Below are positions 8,034 to 17,422 of a stretch of DNA of 46,879 bases, one piece after another. Position numbers and translations under genes: made by a program. Source of the stretch: a virus; IMG/VR virus record IMGVR_UViG_3300005253_000246, positions 1 to 46,879 of that record. The stretch is one strand, 5' to 3'. The stretch's first letter is position 1, and every line of letters starts with the position of its first letter. Under the pieces are notes generated by a model. The model worked only from the letters and a program-made list of their open reading frames with translations, made no database searches and was not told where the DNA came from.

Positions 8034-9014
8034 TTAACTTGCGTTGGTTGGTATAACACCATACAGCCGGGCAATCGAGTATTGGTCAGCCATCGCTAGA
8101 CCGAGAGGCCAGTCTACCTCGGTTCGGTATATTGGCTTATCCTCTAACAGCCCCTTATCATCGACCTCTAATGGATATTCCTGGATACCCCAAAAGAACT
8201 CACCGATAGCAAATTTAATAAAGTAGATGGATACCTCTGCAGTGCCTCCACCTTTTGTTTCATCCTCGGCGAGTATTTCTGTGGTCTGGTCTGCCGTAAC
8301 TCCAATATCAATTAGCCTGGTATTACCATAAACATCTATTGTCCGGTCAAAGAAATCCTTGGTGGTATCGAGGAGCTTTTCCTTCCTCAATATAGCCCGG
8401 ATAGCTAGGAGTGTATTGGAGTTCATAATAGCAAAGTCTGGGTTGTGGCCCTTAATCTGGTACATAGCCTGGTCGAATTTGTTTAGGAAATTCAGGCTAA
8501 TAGCAGAACTGTTAAGGATACCCTCGGTAGTGCTACCACCTGCTACATCTATGGATTGGCCGGTAAAGCCCTCCGTTACAACATCATCGACCCGCTGTTC
8601 AAGACCCTTAAACTCCTCAGGGTCCGACTCCGGGTTACCGTTAATAAACTTATCATTGAATTTATAGGCCATAGCCTTAGTCATCATAACTTGGTTAATG
8701 GCCCTTGGATTAACACTGGTATTCTTAGCCCTGACTATGGCTTTATCAACATCGAAGAAGGCGCCCATCAGGGATATGTTCTCTACCTTCTGCTCAAGTG
8801 CTGAGGTGCCAACCGAGAAACCGGCGTTTACCTTACGGAAACCAACACTAGGGAGAGTACCCATTCTGATAACGTTGGTAGATAGGGCACCAATAGTCTC
8901 CCAAGGTACTATCTGCATAATGTCTGATTCCATTAGTAGGGTATCAATTACCGACTTCCTACCGGGGTCAGTTTCAATTTTGGATAATTCGACAAGGGTA
9001 AATTCACCTGCCAT
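8034..9014 (-). CDS. Major capsid protein (HK97-fold type)
   Basis: 326 residues, ATG start behind GGAGG. It has features common to phage coat proteins of this length: N-terminal helix MAGEFTLVELSKIETDPGRK, then SDIMQIVPWETIGAL, a VRAKNTSVNPRAINQVMMTK spine-helix region, KFINGNPESDPEEFKGLEQR and a beta-hinge with INQ..MTKAMAYKFND. It is flanked by a scaffold-like gene and cement genes, the canonical capsid cassette. It would assemble into the icosahedral shell around the scaffold. No protease domain is fused to it, so maturation cleavage, if any, would need another enzyme. Confidence 0.85.
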   Translation of the reverse strand: MAGEFTLVELSKIETDPGRKSVIDTLLMESDIMQIVPWETIGALSTNVIRMGTLPSVGFRKVNAGFSVGTSALEQKVENISLMGAFFDVDKAIVRAKNTSVNPRAINQVMMTKAMAYKFNDKFINGNPESDPEEFKGLEQRVDDVVTEGFTGQSIDVAGGSTTEGILNSSAISLNFLNKFDQAMYQIKGHNPDFAIMNSNTLLAIRAILRKEKLLDTTKDFFDRTIDVYGNTRLIDIGVTADQTTEILAEDETKGGGTAEVSIYFIKFAIGEFFWGIQEYPLEVDDKGLLEDKPIYRTEVDWPLGLAMADQYSIARLYGVIPTNAS

Positions 9015-9027
9015 TATCTAGTCCTCC

Positions 9028-9603
9028 TTATTTTTTGGTTGTCTCATAACCTATTGTAGCAAGAGCTAATGGAGTCTTACCCTCCAGGTCTGAGGAAGAG
9101 CTACCTGCACCTCCACCCTTCCCATCATAATTTGCCGGTGCTGGCTTAGCACCTACTAAGATAAGGTTTGCCTCTGTACTTTCCAATTCTCCGAGAGCCA
9201 TGTCTTTTACCTTCTCCGCATCTATCTTGTAGCCATCTACCAGACCTGTACGGACTCTATCGGTGAGCTTAATTAATGCCTCACCACTGGAGGTTTTAAG
9301 TCCAGCCAACTCGGTCTCTAGCTCTCCTACCCTTGTCTTGTGGGTAGCACTTTCCTTACCTTCCTTTTCGGCTACCTCTTTGGCAGCCCGCTCCTGGAGT
9401 ACGGATTGGCGTTCAGTATCGTACTTGGAATTAGCCGTAGCTAACTTAGCCTGTAAGTCTGATACCTCCCTGTCCTTACCCTCAGAGGCACTTTTGATAG
9501 CTCCCAAATCTGATTCCTTCACATACTTGACAGTCTTACCGTCCACCTTAATACCAATAGAACCATCTTGAGCAATATCATCAGCCGTTGCTTCCATAGT
9601 CAT
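9028..9603 (-). CDS. Capsid scaffolding protein
   Basis: 191 residues, ATG start behind AGGAGG, first gene after a likely internal promoter. A short beta N-terminus (GSIGIKVDGKTVKYVKESDL) is followed by ~90 residues of highly charged coiled coil (residues ~45-130, e.g. SDLQAKLATANSKYDTERQS) and a Gly/Ser linker with a small C-terminal capsid-binding-type segment. This architecture immediately upstream of the coat gene is typical of phage scaffolds (compare the DUF4355 type). It should occupy the procapsid interior and leave before packaging. Confidence 0.8.
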   Translation of the reverse strand: MTMEATADDIAQDGSIGIKVDGKTVKYVKESDLGAIKSASEGKDREVSDLQAKLATANSKYDTERQSVLQERAAKEVAEKEGKESATHKTRVGELETELAGLKTSSGEALIKLTDRVRTGLVDGYKIDAEKVKDMALGELESTEANLILVGAKPAPANYDGKGGGAGSSSSDLEGKTPLALATIGYETTKK

Positions 9604-9622
9604 TATAGCCTCCTATCTGTAC

Positions 9623-9649
9623 GTTATCACGAACTACAATGCTTGTCAA
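9623..9649 (-). promoter_or_regulatory. Putative promoter for the scaffold/capsid operon
   Basis: On the minus strand TTGACA (9644-9649) is followed after 15 bases by GATAAC (9623-9628). The -35 lies in the palindrome CTTGACAAG, and the predicted transcript would begin just ahead of the scaffold ribosome binding site. The terminase-side promoter at 21889-21915 has the same geometry. The short spacer makes it weaker than the early promoters. Confidence 0.45.
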
Positions 9650-9677
9650 GTGTATGACAGAAATATATTATTAAATA

Positions 9678-9693
9678 TAACTATACTTATATA
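9678..9693 (+). repeat. Copy of a 16-bp intergenic motif (TAACTATACTTATATA)
   Basis: Exact copy of a 16-mer also found at 29645-29660 (same strand) and 22003-22018 (opposite strand), all in intergenic regions near transcription starts. Here it lies between the giant virion gene and the scaffold promoter. Possible operator. Confidence 0.6.
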
Positions 9694-9700
9694 ACAGAGA

Positions 9701-12700
9701 TTATATTTTCCTACCTGTCTCCCTTGCAATCTGTTTGTATACTTCCTCAGCACCAGGAGCGGTGAAGGCTGAGGTCCTACCCCAATAGAATAGCCAGGCA
9801 TCTAGGTGGGGATTGGCAAACCTGAGAGCTTTCTTGGCACCTGATACTTCGGTTCGGAAACTGGAGATGAGGAGATTACCAGTTTTCTCACTTGTGGTGG
9901 CCTTAATCCCAGCCTGTCTATCCAGCTTTTGTCCAGTACGTTCAAGGAATAGATACTCCTCAATTAACCCCTGTTCCTCATCATTGTAGGTGGAAAGTAT
10001 CGTCTCCCATACTTTGTTGTAGGTTCGGAAATATGTTCTACCTACATCTCTGCGGACTTGCTCCATCCTTGTGGAGTTCTTGGAGAGGAAGTCATCCCAC
10101 TCCTGCTTAAAGTCGTCTGGTATAGCTTCCTCAATGGCCTGACGCTGGGCCCAGAAGTTATCCCAGTCTCGCCGTTTCTCACCTGTTTCTGGTTCAGTCA
10201 TTTCTAATAACTCAATGGAGAAATAGAGATTCATTAGTTCCCTCATTGGATGTAGAACTGGCTGTGGCTGATTAAACTCCCTATAATACTCAGCACGGTT
10301 ATCCAAATCCATGAGGGGAAATTCCTCTACCTTATTATCAATGAACTTCCTCTGGGCGTCATATATATCCAGTAATAAGGAGTTGTAGTCATCTGGCCCA
10401 CGCTGGGCAGAAAGGAACTCCCTCTGTAGTATGAGTTTGGAGTCCTGTAACTGCTCGGTGAATCTGTTTACAGAGTCCCAAGCCAATTCTATTTTGTTGA
10501 GTATCTCCTGCTGCCTACCTGGAAGTAGGGGTCGGATATTACCCACCCATCTATAGTAGTCCATCTCTTTTAATATAGCCTGCTCAGAGGGAGACATACC
10601 ACCTACCATATCCCAGATTCGGTAACCGTGCTGTCTTAACCAATCCTGTTGGTCTATAGTAAAGCCAGTCATTTCCTCTATGACTTTGGAGGCTTCCTCA
10701 TACATCTTATGCTGTTCACCAGTACGCATACGGAATACACCAAACTGTTCAAACCCAGCAGAGTACCAGCCTACCTCTCTCCTAGCATCGGTAAGTAACT
10801 GTTCCTCTTCCTCGGTAAGGTCTACTCCCTCCTGTTGTTTGGAGAATATGAGGGTGCCATCTCCACCACGTCTATTTATCTGGAGTATCTCCATGTACTT
10901 TCTAAATCTATCACCAAACAGGCGGTCTGAAATCCACCTTACTGATTCATTGTCAGGGAATAGGGCTATGAGAATATCCAGTGGTGTCTTGACTAGGGAT
11001 GGTACAGCCTCACCAAATTGCATTTCTACACCACCAAATAAGGCTAGAGGTACTCCTATATGGGCTCCTGGATAGAAACCATAGCGGGAGAGAAAGTCGG
11101 AGAACTCTATTACATCACCTGCTGCCCCTAAGGAATCATAATACTCAGGGTAGTCCCTACGGGCTAATCGGGTTTGGAGTGTACCATATACTGTACCTCT
11201 ACCAAACCCTACATCTACTGAGGTTCCTGGGATGTGAATGTAGCCATAGTCGGTGTTATCTTGCCATCGCTCAAAGGAGGTGAAGGTTCCTGGATGGCGG
11301 ATGAAGGAGCGGGGAAGCCAGAACCAACGCTGGGATTCATATGTATTTCCTGTTGGTAATATAGACCCATTACAATTTACAAACCACGTACCAGACTTAG
11401 TAACAGGACACCATACCTTGCCTTTGTAATGCTCCTTATACATCCTTCTAGTTTCCTTACCAAGGTATGGTTTATGATTAGCCAACAGATTTACCCTATT
11501 ACCATTGACGGTTATAGCCTTACCGAGTAACACAGAAAGTATTTGGAAAGCCTCCATTACGGGACCAGGAGTTTGTTTCCAACAAGAGTTCTCCATATCT
11601 GTATATTCTATATGGGTACTACCCTCAGCCTTAAACATAGCATCCCACATAGCCTCAGCAGATGGTCTATCCAGCCTAGTAACTAGGTTTGGCAGATAAG
11701 TCTTATCGGGACAAATCTCCAATATCCTGTCATTGTCATCATTCTGTACCCTAATAGAATAATCATAACTATTCTCGGTACTGTATCCAGTCCTCTCCCT
11801 CAATATGCCACTAATACCAACCAGCTTCTCAATCTCCAACAGATGTTTGTGGAGAGACTGGTAAATTATCATATGAGGTTTCCTACCATTACCCCTATTT
11901 ATATAACCATCAGTATAAGCCCAACCCAGTATAGCAGCATCCCTAACAGACAAGACACTCTCCTTAGGAAACTCATGTGGCAAGGACCTAGGTATCACAT
12001 CATAACCATCCGTTAGCTGATAACCCCTCTTGATGTGGCTATGCTCACCAGTAAGTTTATCCACAACTAGCCATCTATGGTTAGGAGTAAACTTAATATC
12101 CTTACCTTTAGCTGGTATCACCATCAAGTCATCATCATAGTCAAATACGGCTATGTCCTGAACAGGTTCCCAGTTAGTCACCATAGTATCAGGATTAACC
12201 GTCAGTACATCCTCACCAATAACTAAGTCTGAGTGGTGCTTCCAACCAGTCCTAGTTAATATGGTAGCATACTCAGGCACACACCAGAAAGGGTAGATGG
12301 CTTTCATAATAGAGTCGAAGGCATTGGCGCTGGAGTAATCGGTGAATTCCTTACTATACCAAACAGTGGCTTCATCCATAGCCTGCTGGCGAAGGTCGTT
12401 GTAGTTGGTGAACTCAGGTTTAATCTTCTGAGGTATTGTCTTGATGGGAGGCTTTATTGGATTTTCTATTCTATTCCTTAATACTCCAGCACGGATGATA
12501 AGTTCGGATTCATCAACGGAACCTATGGCCACAACATCAGTAATACGTACTAGGATATTATCTATATCAGGACCAATCCTCTCACGTATTGTTTCAGTCA
12601 GTTGGCTTATCTCATTACTGAGCCTACGTATCTCATCATCCAACTCAGCCTGTCTAGGTACTTTGACATTAGGTTGGGACAGCTCTCCTTGCAGCGTTTT

Positions 12701-15700
12701 AAGTTTGGACCTCAAGTCTTGGAGACGTGGGTCATCAAGTGGTACCTTCCAAGTATCCTGGAAATCAACCGCCGCCTTTCTGCTGCTAGTTATATTAGTA
12801 AATTCCCTCTCAAGAACTTGGGGCCCAGCCTTACCACTACCACGATAAATTCTCATAATACCAGTAGGGTACTTCTCCCTTAGTATCCTCTGGATACCTG
12901 CCAGGTACTCCTTGTTAGTGGTGGCAGTTCTGCCTATTCCCTGTAAAACATCATTGTCAGATGCTTCGAACCATGCTTCGATTAGGTCTCCCATACTCAT
13001 ACGTTTCTCTCCAGGAGCGCCAAACCTCATCTCAACAGGCAAGTCCTCAGGGACAGATGTTTCCTTAGCCAGCTTGGTAACTCTCTTCCTTGTGGCTTCT
13101 AGTAGGGTTGGGTCAAGAACTATTATATCCTTCCCAACATCAGTCCCAAGAACCCTCGCCACAGCCTGCTCCTCAGATACACCACCCCTGATGAGGTCAT
13201 CTACAGCATCCCTAAACGATGCGGTTTCCTTAGCACTAGCAAGTCTTTCACCCAATCCAATATCAGTTTCAGAAAGTAACTCCCTCACCTCCCTGGGAGT
13301 AAACATTACACCCTCTACTGCACTAGCCGTATCATCAAAATACTTACCAATAGCAGCTATCTCCTCATCAGGTAACATCTTACTATTGTGGAGGGAGTGT
13401 AAATCCCTTCTCACAGCCTCTAGTTCCATCTGCTTACCAGTTACCCAACTCATATTCTTTGGGTCAACCTGTAAACTCAAAGCTATTTGGTCATATACCC
13501 TACCAACAGATTCTTTGGTAAAGCCAACATCACCTTGCTTGATGTGAGCCATGATGTAGGAGGTAAACATATCCTTATCATTTTGGGAGGTAAGAACATC
13601 CATCATAGACCTGGATATATCATCTCCTCTGGCTCCAATCAGCTGGGCTACATCTTGGGGAGCTAGGTCTCGGTCTATTACCTTGATGTCTGGTCGTTGT
13701 CTGGGTCTGAGGCCACCTGCTATGTCCAGGTCGTCTATGGCGTTTTTAATCATACCATCAAAGTCAGCCATCTCCACATTGGCAGCATGTTCTCTACCAC
13801 CAACATCACGGAAGAAATCATCCCAAAAATCGTTGGTCTTTAGGTCTGCTGGAGCTACCTCCGCAAAGAAGTCATGGCGCCAGGAGTTTATCTGTTCACC
13901 TAGCTCAGAGGCTCGGAGTCTCTTGGCTGTCTGGAGGTTAAATAGTTGTTCAGCTTTGGATATATAGGCTGGGTTATCCTTATATATAGAAAAACCTCTA
14001 TTAGCCCAGCCCTTTGAAATTATTAAATCTACCATTTCATCCACAACTACAGGGTCTATATCCCGTGAAGTTTGTGCTCCTATATGAACCCCAGGCAACT
14101 CCATTGGTTTACCAGTTACCACCTCCTCAAATGCCTCAGCAAATAACTCATCAAGGTCCATCGAACCTATAGGAGTCTTTAATGAGACTTCTGCCCTTAC
14201 CTCAGGAAATACAGTATGTGCTATCTCATGTGCTATCTCACTATCAAATCTGGTAGGTGATGTTAGCCATAAACTACCTTCACTAATATTAATACTAGCA
14301 CCTTGAGCCTCAGATGCCAACTTTACAGACTTGATTTTGTCACTAAGACGCTTTGGATATGTACTTAGAATATCAGCTACAGCATCTATAGACGGCTGTG
14401 GTATATCACCTTCCCAACTAATCCTACTGGTAATTGTGGCAACATCTACCTCACGTATAGGAGGTTTCATACTTACCCTTATCTTTTCTACCACCCTATC
14501 TATACTAGCCCCAGCCCTTTCAGTAAATAGGGTGATAGAGTCCAGAGTCTTATCTATACTGGCTCTCCTATCGGCAAAGGGTAGTCCCCTAGTTCTTTCT
14601 ACAGCCCTACCTAGTATCTGTTTGGGAGTAGAACCATATATAGACGACATAAAGTTTAGACCATAGATGAGTTGTGCCATCTCCTGTGGGTTTCTTACCT
14701 CAAAGTCTACCAGCAGATTGGCTAGTTGGTCATATTGAACTGAGGCACGTTCGGGTGAGGCTATGAAATCATTCAGTAGAATATCATTGGCTTGTCTGGT
14801 TATATCATCTACGCTGTTTACACCATCCCTAAACAGTACACCATCATCCTGCTGCCTTATAATAAAGTCCCTAACTGGCCTAGGTAAGTCAGGATGCTCC
14901 TTTAATATGTCATTCACCTCACGCCTGATAATCTTGGTTCTGGTAAAGTCACCCTTAGTAGCACGGAGAGCCTCTGGTAGACCATTCATCTTTAGCTCCA
15001 TAGCTGCCTGTTGGACCTCCCTTACCACCCGCTTGTTGGTTACTCCCATTAGTTTATCTGGCCCAGCATGGGTTAATGTATCTAGAGCTTCACCACCAAT
15101 CTCCTTCAATATCCGTGTTGCCTTAGCATCTAGAAAATTACGCCTCATAGCCATATTGATTTGTCCGGGTACACCGACAGCATATTTGAATGCAGTTCTG
15201 CCAAATCCATTAGCCAGACCACCAAGTTGGAGAATCCAATTATTCCAATTAGGGTCGTCAGCACTACGGAGAAAGCCCATAGTCTCTGATATAGACCTCT
15301 CTGATACTATTGATGGCTCATAGCTTACCCCAACCCATTTCCTGGCAAATGATTGGCTACTTCTCAGACCAGGTACTTCTCCACCTAGTAGAGTACGAAT
15401 TATATCCTCAATTACATTCATGGGTCCATACATGGCAAAGGTAAGGTAGGATTCAGCAAAGGTTCTGATTACTACCCGGTCTATACCATTCACCCATGCT
15501 TTCTGAATCCTAAGAGGAACAGTGGTGAGAAGGGTAGAAACCCTGCCCATCTCTTTAAGGGCTAAGGCCACACTACTACTTTCAGCCTTGAGGAAAAGTC
15601 TCCTATTCCTAACCATCAATCCACTACCAGCCTTAGCTACAGTTTTGGATTGGCCAAAAGACCTAGCTCCATTGATAATACCTTGGCTCCTCTCCAATAA

Positions 15701-17422
15701 TATCTTACCAGCAACCACAGAGGTTTTGTTATCAAGATTACCTACCATTATTCTAACCAACTCATCTGCTGCTTCCCTATTGGTCATCAGCTTCTTATTA
15801 CCACCAATCTTAGAGAAGAAGTCCTCAAAGACCCTATCTACATCCGCTATGGTTTGTTTGGTTATCTGTTCAGGAGTGAGGGTAGTACCAAGCCTATCAG
15901 CCCAGACTAGAACTTCCTTCTCAGTTACGGGTACATGTTTGAGGAACTCACGGCCAGCCCTGGTAGTTACATTATCTATTTGTGGATTCTTTAGGGTATA
16001 TTTCACAGCAGCATCAACACCCTCTTGCCACTCCTTCATAGTCATTTGGTAATAGGCCCTACCATAGCGTTGGGTTAGATACTTCTTTACATATTGCCCA
16101 GCCTTTGAGGATGCTATGTTGGCTTGTTGACTTATAGTTTTGGGGAGCCTCCTTACCCCAGCTTTGATTAGGTCGAATGGTAATTCTAGTACATCAGATA
16201 CGCCACGTTCAATAAAGCCTACCCATCTACCTACAGCACCTAGAGGTTTGGCTATCCTGGTAGCTATCCCCCAACCAACATAAGTCAATGGGTCAGTTAA
16301 ACCCTCCATAAGCATATACTTTAATATCCAACTGGCGGCACCTTCACCTGGTGCATCCCATTCTTCCCAAGCATGACCTAGGGCTTGCCAGGTTCCTTCA
16401 TTCCTTTTATATCTCCAGAAGGCAGCCTCTATATCATGTATGCCAAATCCTGCACCCCAAACAAGACCAGCTAATGGGGCAGAAACATGCTCAAAGTATT
16501 TACCTGCAACCTCCAATAGAGCTGTACCTGGTTGTACCACCATCTCTTTCAGCAAATCCACCAGTTGGTAATCAGGCATTTCGGCTATACCAGACTTATA
16601 GGCAGCCAACATATTGTTCCGTTCCTCCCATTCATCTATCAAAGCCTCTGCCTGCTCCCTCAGAAACTCTACAGTTTCCAAATCAGCCTTATCACTTATC
16701 TCCCTACTTTCTATTAAATGGTTTATCCACTCCTCCTCAGACATGACAGATGGTGGAGCTACAGGAGCGGTAATGGAACGAATTATGGCAGACACAGTTA
16801 GGGAGTGTATGGTTTCTGGTGGAACTGTTATCAATGTGGGTGGAGGAACCAGCTCAGGTAACTCTACAGGTTCAGCCTCACTGGCAAGTTCAGGTAATTG
16901 TGGTATATCAGTCAGGGTTTCCACCATGCCGATGATAATATTATCAATTTCATCCAACTCCTCAGATGTAATATTGTCTGGAGGTCTCAACACAGACAGT
17001 AATTCCTCCACTGTGGTAAACTTTCCACCAGATATTACTATAGGAACCTGACTGAACAACCTTGCATAGAAGTCATCACGCTCTATCCCAATGATAACTG
17101 TATCCATCTCCCGCTTCATCTCACCACGGGTTTGTTCTGGGAGGATAAAACCAATACCAGCAATATTGCGGACTACTTTCGGTAATATCTGTAATAGGAG
17201 AGGTACTTCAAACACTCCAGGCACCCCAGGTATACGAGCCGTAAACCTCTCAATGTTAGTACCTAGTTGTTGGAGTCTCTCCTCACCCCTCTGGGCGGAG
17301 AGCATATGTTCCCTGGACCTCTTCTCCCAGCCTTCAATGGTATCCTCAAATCCTGGTGGTTGAGGTGGAGGAGGCCCAAGCTGCTTAGGTGGTTTTGGTC
17401 CTATAGGTAGTAGTTTAGGCAT
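9701..17422 (-). CDS. Giant polyvalent virion protein with zincin-like and ADP-ribosyltransferase domains, split by an intein
   Basis: 2573 residues from the ATG at 17422, which overlaps the portal stop; an upstream in-frame start would lie inside the portal gene. After intein removal the product is 2260 residues. Visible parts: Pro-rich and coiled-coil N-terminus (residues 1-60); a Trp-rich amphipathic region (~340-430); a zincin-like HEIAH motif (1065-1069) with a downstream acidic helix DELFAEAFEE (1091-1100); and an R-S-E ADP-ribosyltransferase signature with YRG Arg1527, TSS 1545-1547 and the E-S-E pair at 1638/1640. The intein is at 1714-2026, and the C-extein (2027-2573) begins with TYESQRWFWLPRSFIRHPG. 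It follows the portal, where MuF-like or internal ejection proteins are encoded. I infer a capsid-internal protein delivered into the host, with the ART domain modifying host targets. Confidence 0.8.
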   Translation of the reverse strand: MPKLLPIGPKPPKQLGPPPPQPPGFEDTIEGWEKRSREHMLSAQRGEERLQQLGTNIERFTARIPGVPGVFEVPLLLQILPKVVRNIAGIGFILPEQTRGEMKREMDTVIIGIERDDFYARLFSQVPIVISGGKFTTVEELLSVLRPPDNITSEELDEIDNIIIGMVETLTDIPQLPELASEAEPVELPELVPPPTLITVPPETIHSLTVSAIIRSITAPVAPPSVMSEEEWINHLIESREISDKADLETVEFLREQAEALIDEWEERNNMLAAYKSGIAEMPDYQLVDLLKEMVVQPGTALLEVAGKYFEHVSAPLAGLVWGAGFGIHDIEAAFWRYKRNEGTWQALGHAWEEWDAPGEGAASWILKYMLMEGLTDPLTYVGWGIATRIAKPLGAVGRWVGFIERGVSDVLELPFDLIKAGVRRLPKTISQQANIASSKAGQYVKKYLTQRYGRAYYQMTMKEWQEGVDAAVKYTLKNPQIDNVTTRAGREFLKHVPVTEKEVLVWADRLGTTLTPEQITKQTIADVDRVFEDFFSKIGGNKKLMTNREAADELVRIMVGNLDNKTSVVAGKILLERSQGIINGARSFGQSKTVAKAGSGLMVRNRRLFLKAESSSVALALKEMGRVSTLLTTVPLRIQKAWVNGIDRVVIRTFAESYLTFAMYGPMNVIEDIIRTLLGGEVPGLRSSQSFARKWVGVSYEPSIVSERSISETMGFLRSADDPNWNNWILQLGGLANGFGRTAFKYAVGVPGQINMAMRRNFLDAKATRILKEIGGEALDTLTHAGPDKLMGVTNKRVVREVQQAAMELKMNGLPEALRATKGDFTRTKIIRREVNDILKEHPDLPRPVRDFIIRQQDDGVLFRDGVNSVDDITRQANDILLNDFIASPERASVQYDQLANLLVDFEVRNPQEMAQLIYGLNFMSSIYGSTPKQILGRAVERTRGLPFADRRASIDKTLDSITLFTERAGASIDRVVEKIRVSMKPPIREVDVATITSRISWEGDIPQPSIDAVADILSTYPKRLSDKIKSVKLASEAQGASINISEGSLWLTSPTRFDSEIAHEIAHTVFPEVRAEVSLKTPIGSMDLDELFAEAFEEVVTGKPMELPGVHIGAQTSRDIDPVVVDEMVDLIISKGWANRGFSIYKDNPAYISKAEQLFNLQTAKRLRASELGEQINSWRHDFFAEVAPADLKTNDFWDDFFRDVGGREHAANVEMADFDGMIKNAIDDLDIAGGLRPRQRPDIKVIDRDLAPQDVAQLIGARGDDISRSMMDVLTSQNDKDMFTSYIMAHIKQGDVGFTKESVGRVYDQIALSLQVDPKNMSWVTGKQMELEAVRRDLHSLHNSKMLPDEEIAAIGKYFDDTASAVEGVMFTPREVRELLSETDIGLGERLASAKETASFRDAVDDLIRGGVSEEQAVARVLGTDVGKDIIVLDPTLLEATRKRVTKLAKETSVPEDLPVEMRFGAPGEKRMSMGDLIEAWFEASDNDVLQGIGRTATTNKEYLAGIQRILREKYPTGIMRIYRGSGKAGPQVLEREFTNITSSRKAAVDFQDTWKVPLDDPRLQDLRSKLKTLQGELSQPNVKVPRQAELDDEIRRLSNEISQLTETIRERIGPDIDNILVRITDVVAIGSVDESELIIRAGVLRNRIENPIKPPIKTIPQKIKPEFTNYNDLRQQAMDEATVWYSKEFTDYSSANAFDSIMKAIYPFWCVPEYATILTRTGWKHHSDLVIGEDVLTVNPDTMVTNWEPVQDIAVFDYDDDLMVIPAKGKDIKFTPNHRWLVVDKLTGEHSHIKRGYQLTDGYDVIPRSLPHEFPKESVLSVRDAAILGWAYTDGYINRGNGRKPHMIIYQSLHKHLLEIEKLVGISGILRERTGYSTENSYDYSIRVQNDDNDRILEICPDKTYLPNLVTRLDRPSAEAMWDAMFKAEGSTHIEYTDMENSCWKQTPGPVMEAFQILSVLLGKAITVNGNRVNLLANHKPYLGKETRRMYKEHYKGKVWCPVTKSGTWFVNCNGSILPTGNTYESQRWFWLPRSFIRHPGTFTSFERWQDNTDYGYIHIPGTSVDVGFGRGTVYGTLQTRLARRDYPEYYDSLGAAGDVIEFSDFLSRYGFYPGAHIGVPLALFGGVEMQFGEAVPSLVKTPLDILIALFPDNESVRWISDRLFGDRFRKYMEILQINRRGGDGTLIFSKQQEGVDLTEEEEQLLTDARREVGWYSAGFEQFGVFRMRTGEQHKMYEEASKVIEEMTGFTIDQQDWLRQHGYRIWDMVGGMSPSEQAILKEMDYYRWVGNIRPLLPGRQQEILNKIELAWDSVNRFTEQLQDSKLILQREFLSAQRGPDDYNSLLLDIYDAQRKFIDNKVEEFPLMDLDNRAEYYREFNQPQPVLHPMRELMNLYFSIELLEMTEPETGEKRRDWDNFWAQRQAIEEAIPDDFKQEWDDFLSKNSTRMEQVRRDVGRTYFRTYNKVWETILSTYNDEEQGLIEEYLFLERTGQKLDRQAGIKATTSEKTGNLLISSFRTEVSGAKKALRFANPHLDAWLFYWGRTSAFTAPGAEEVYKQIARETGRKI
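11345..12283 (-). other. Intein with LAGLIDADG endonuclease (313 aa)
   Basis: In-frame insertion in the giant virion protein. It begins with Cys (CVPEYATILTRTGWKHHSDL, splicing block A); block B is IKFTPNHRWLVV with the TPxHxW histidine. The endonuclease motifs are LGWAYTDGYI and a second AMFKAEGSTH. The C-terminal blocks are VWCPVTKSGTWFVNCNG and the terminal Gly-Asn, followed by Thr as the +1 extein nucleophile. The penultimate residue is Gly rather than the classical His, as in many phage inteins with a TGN end. The insertion point is the YPFW/TYES junction, a conserved-looking extein site. Both catalytic acidic positions (D in TDG, E in AEG) of the endonuclease remain, so homing may be active. 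Confidence 0.93.
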
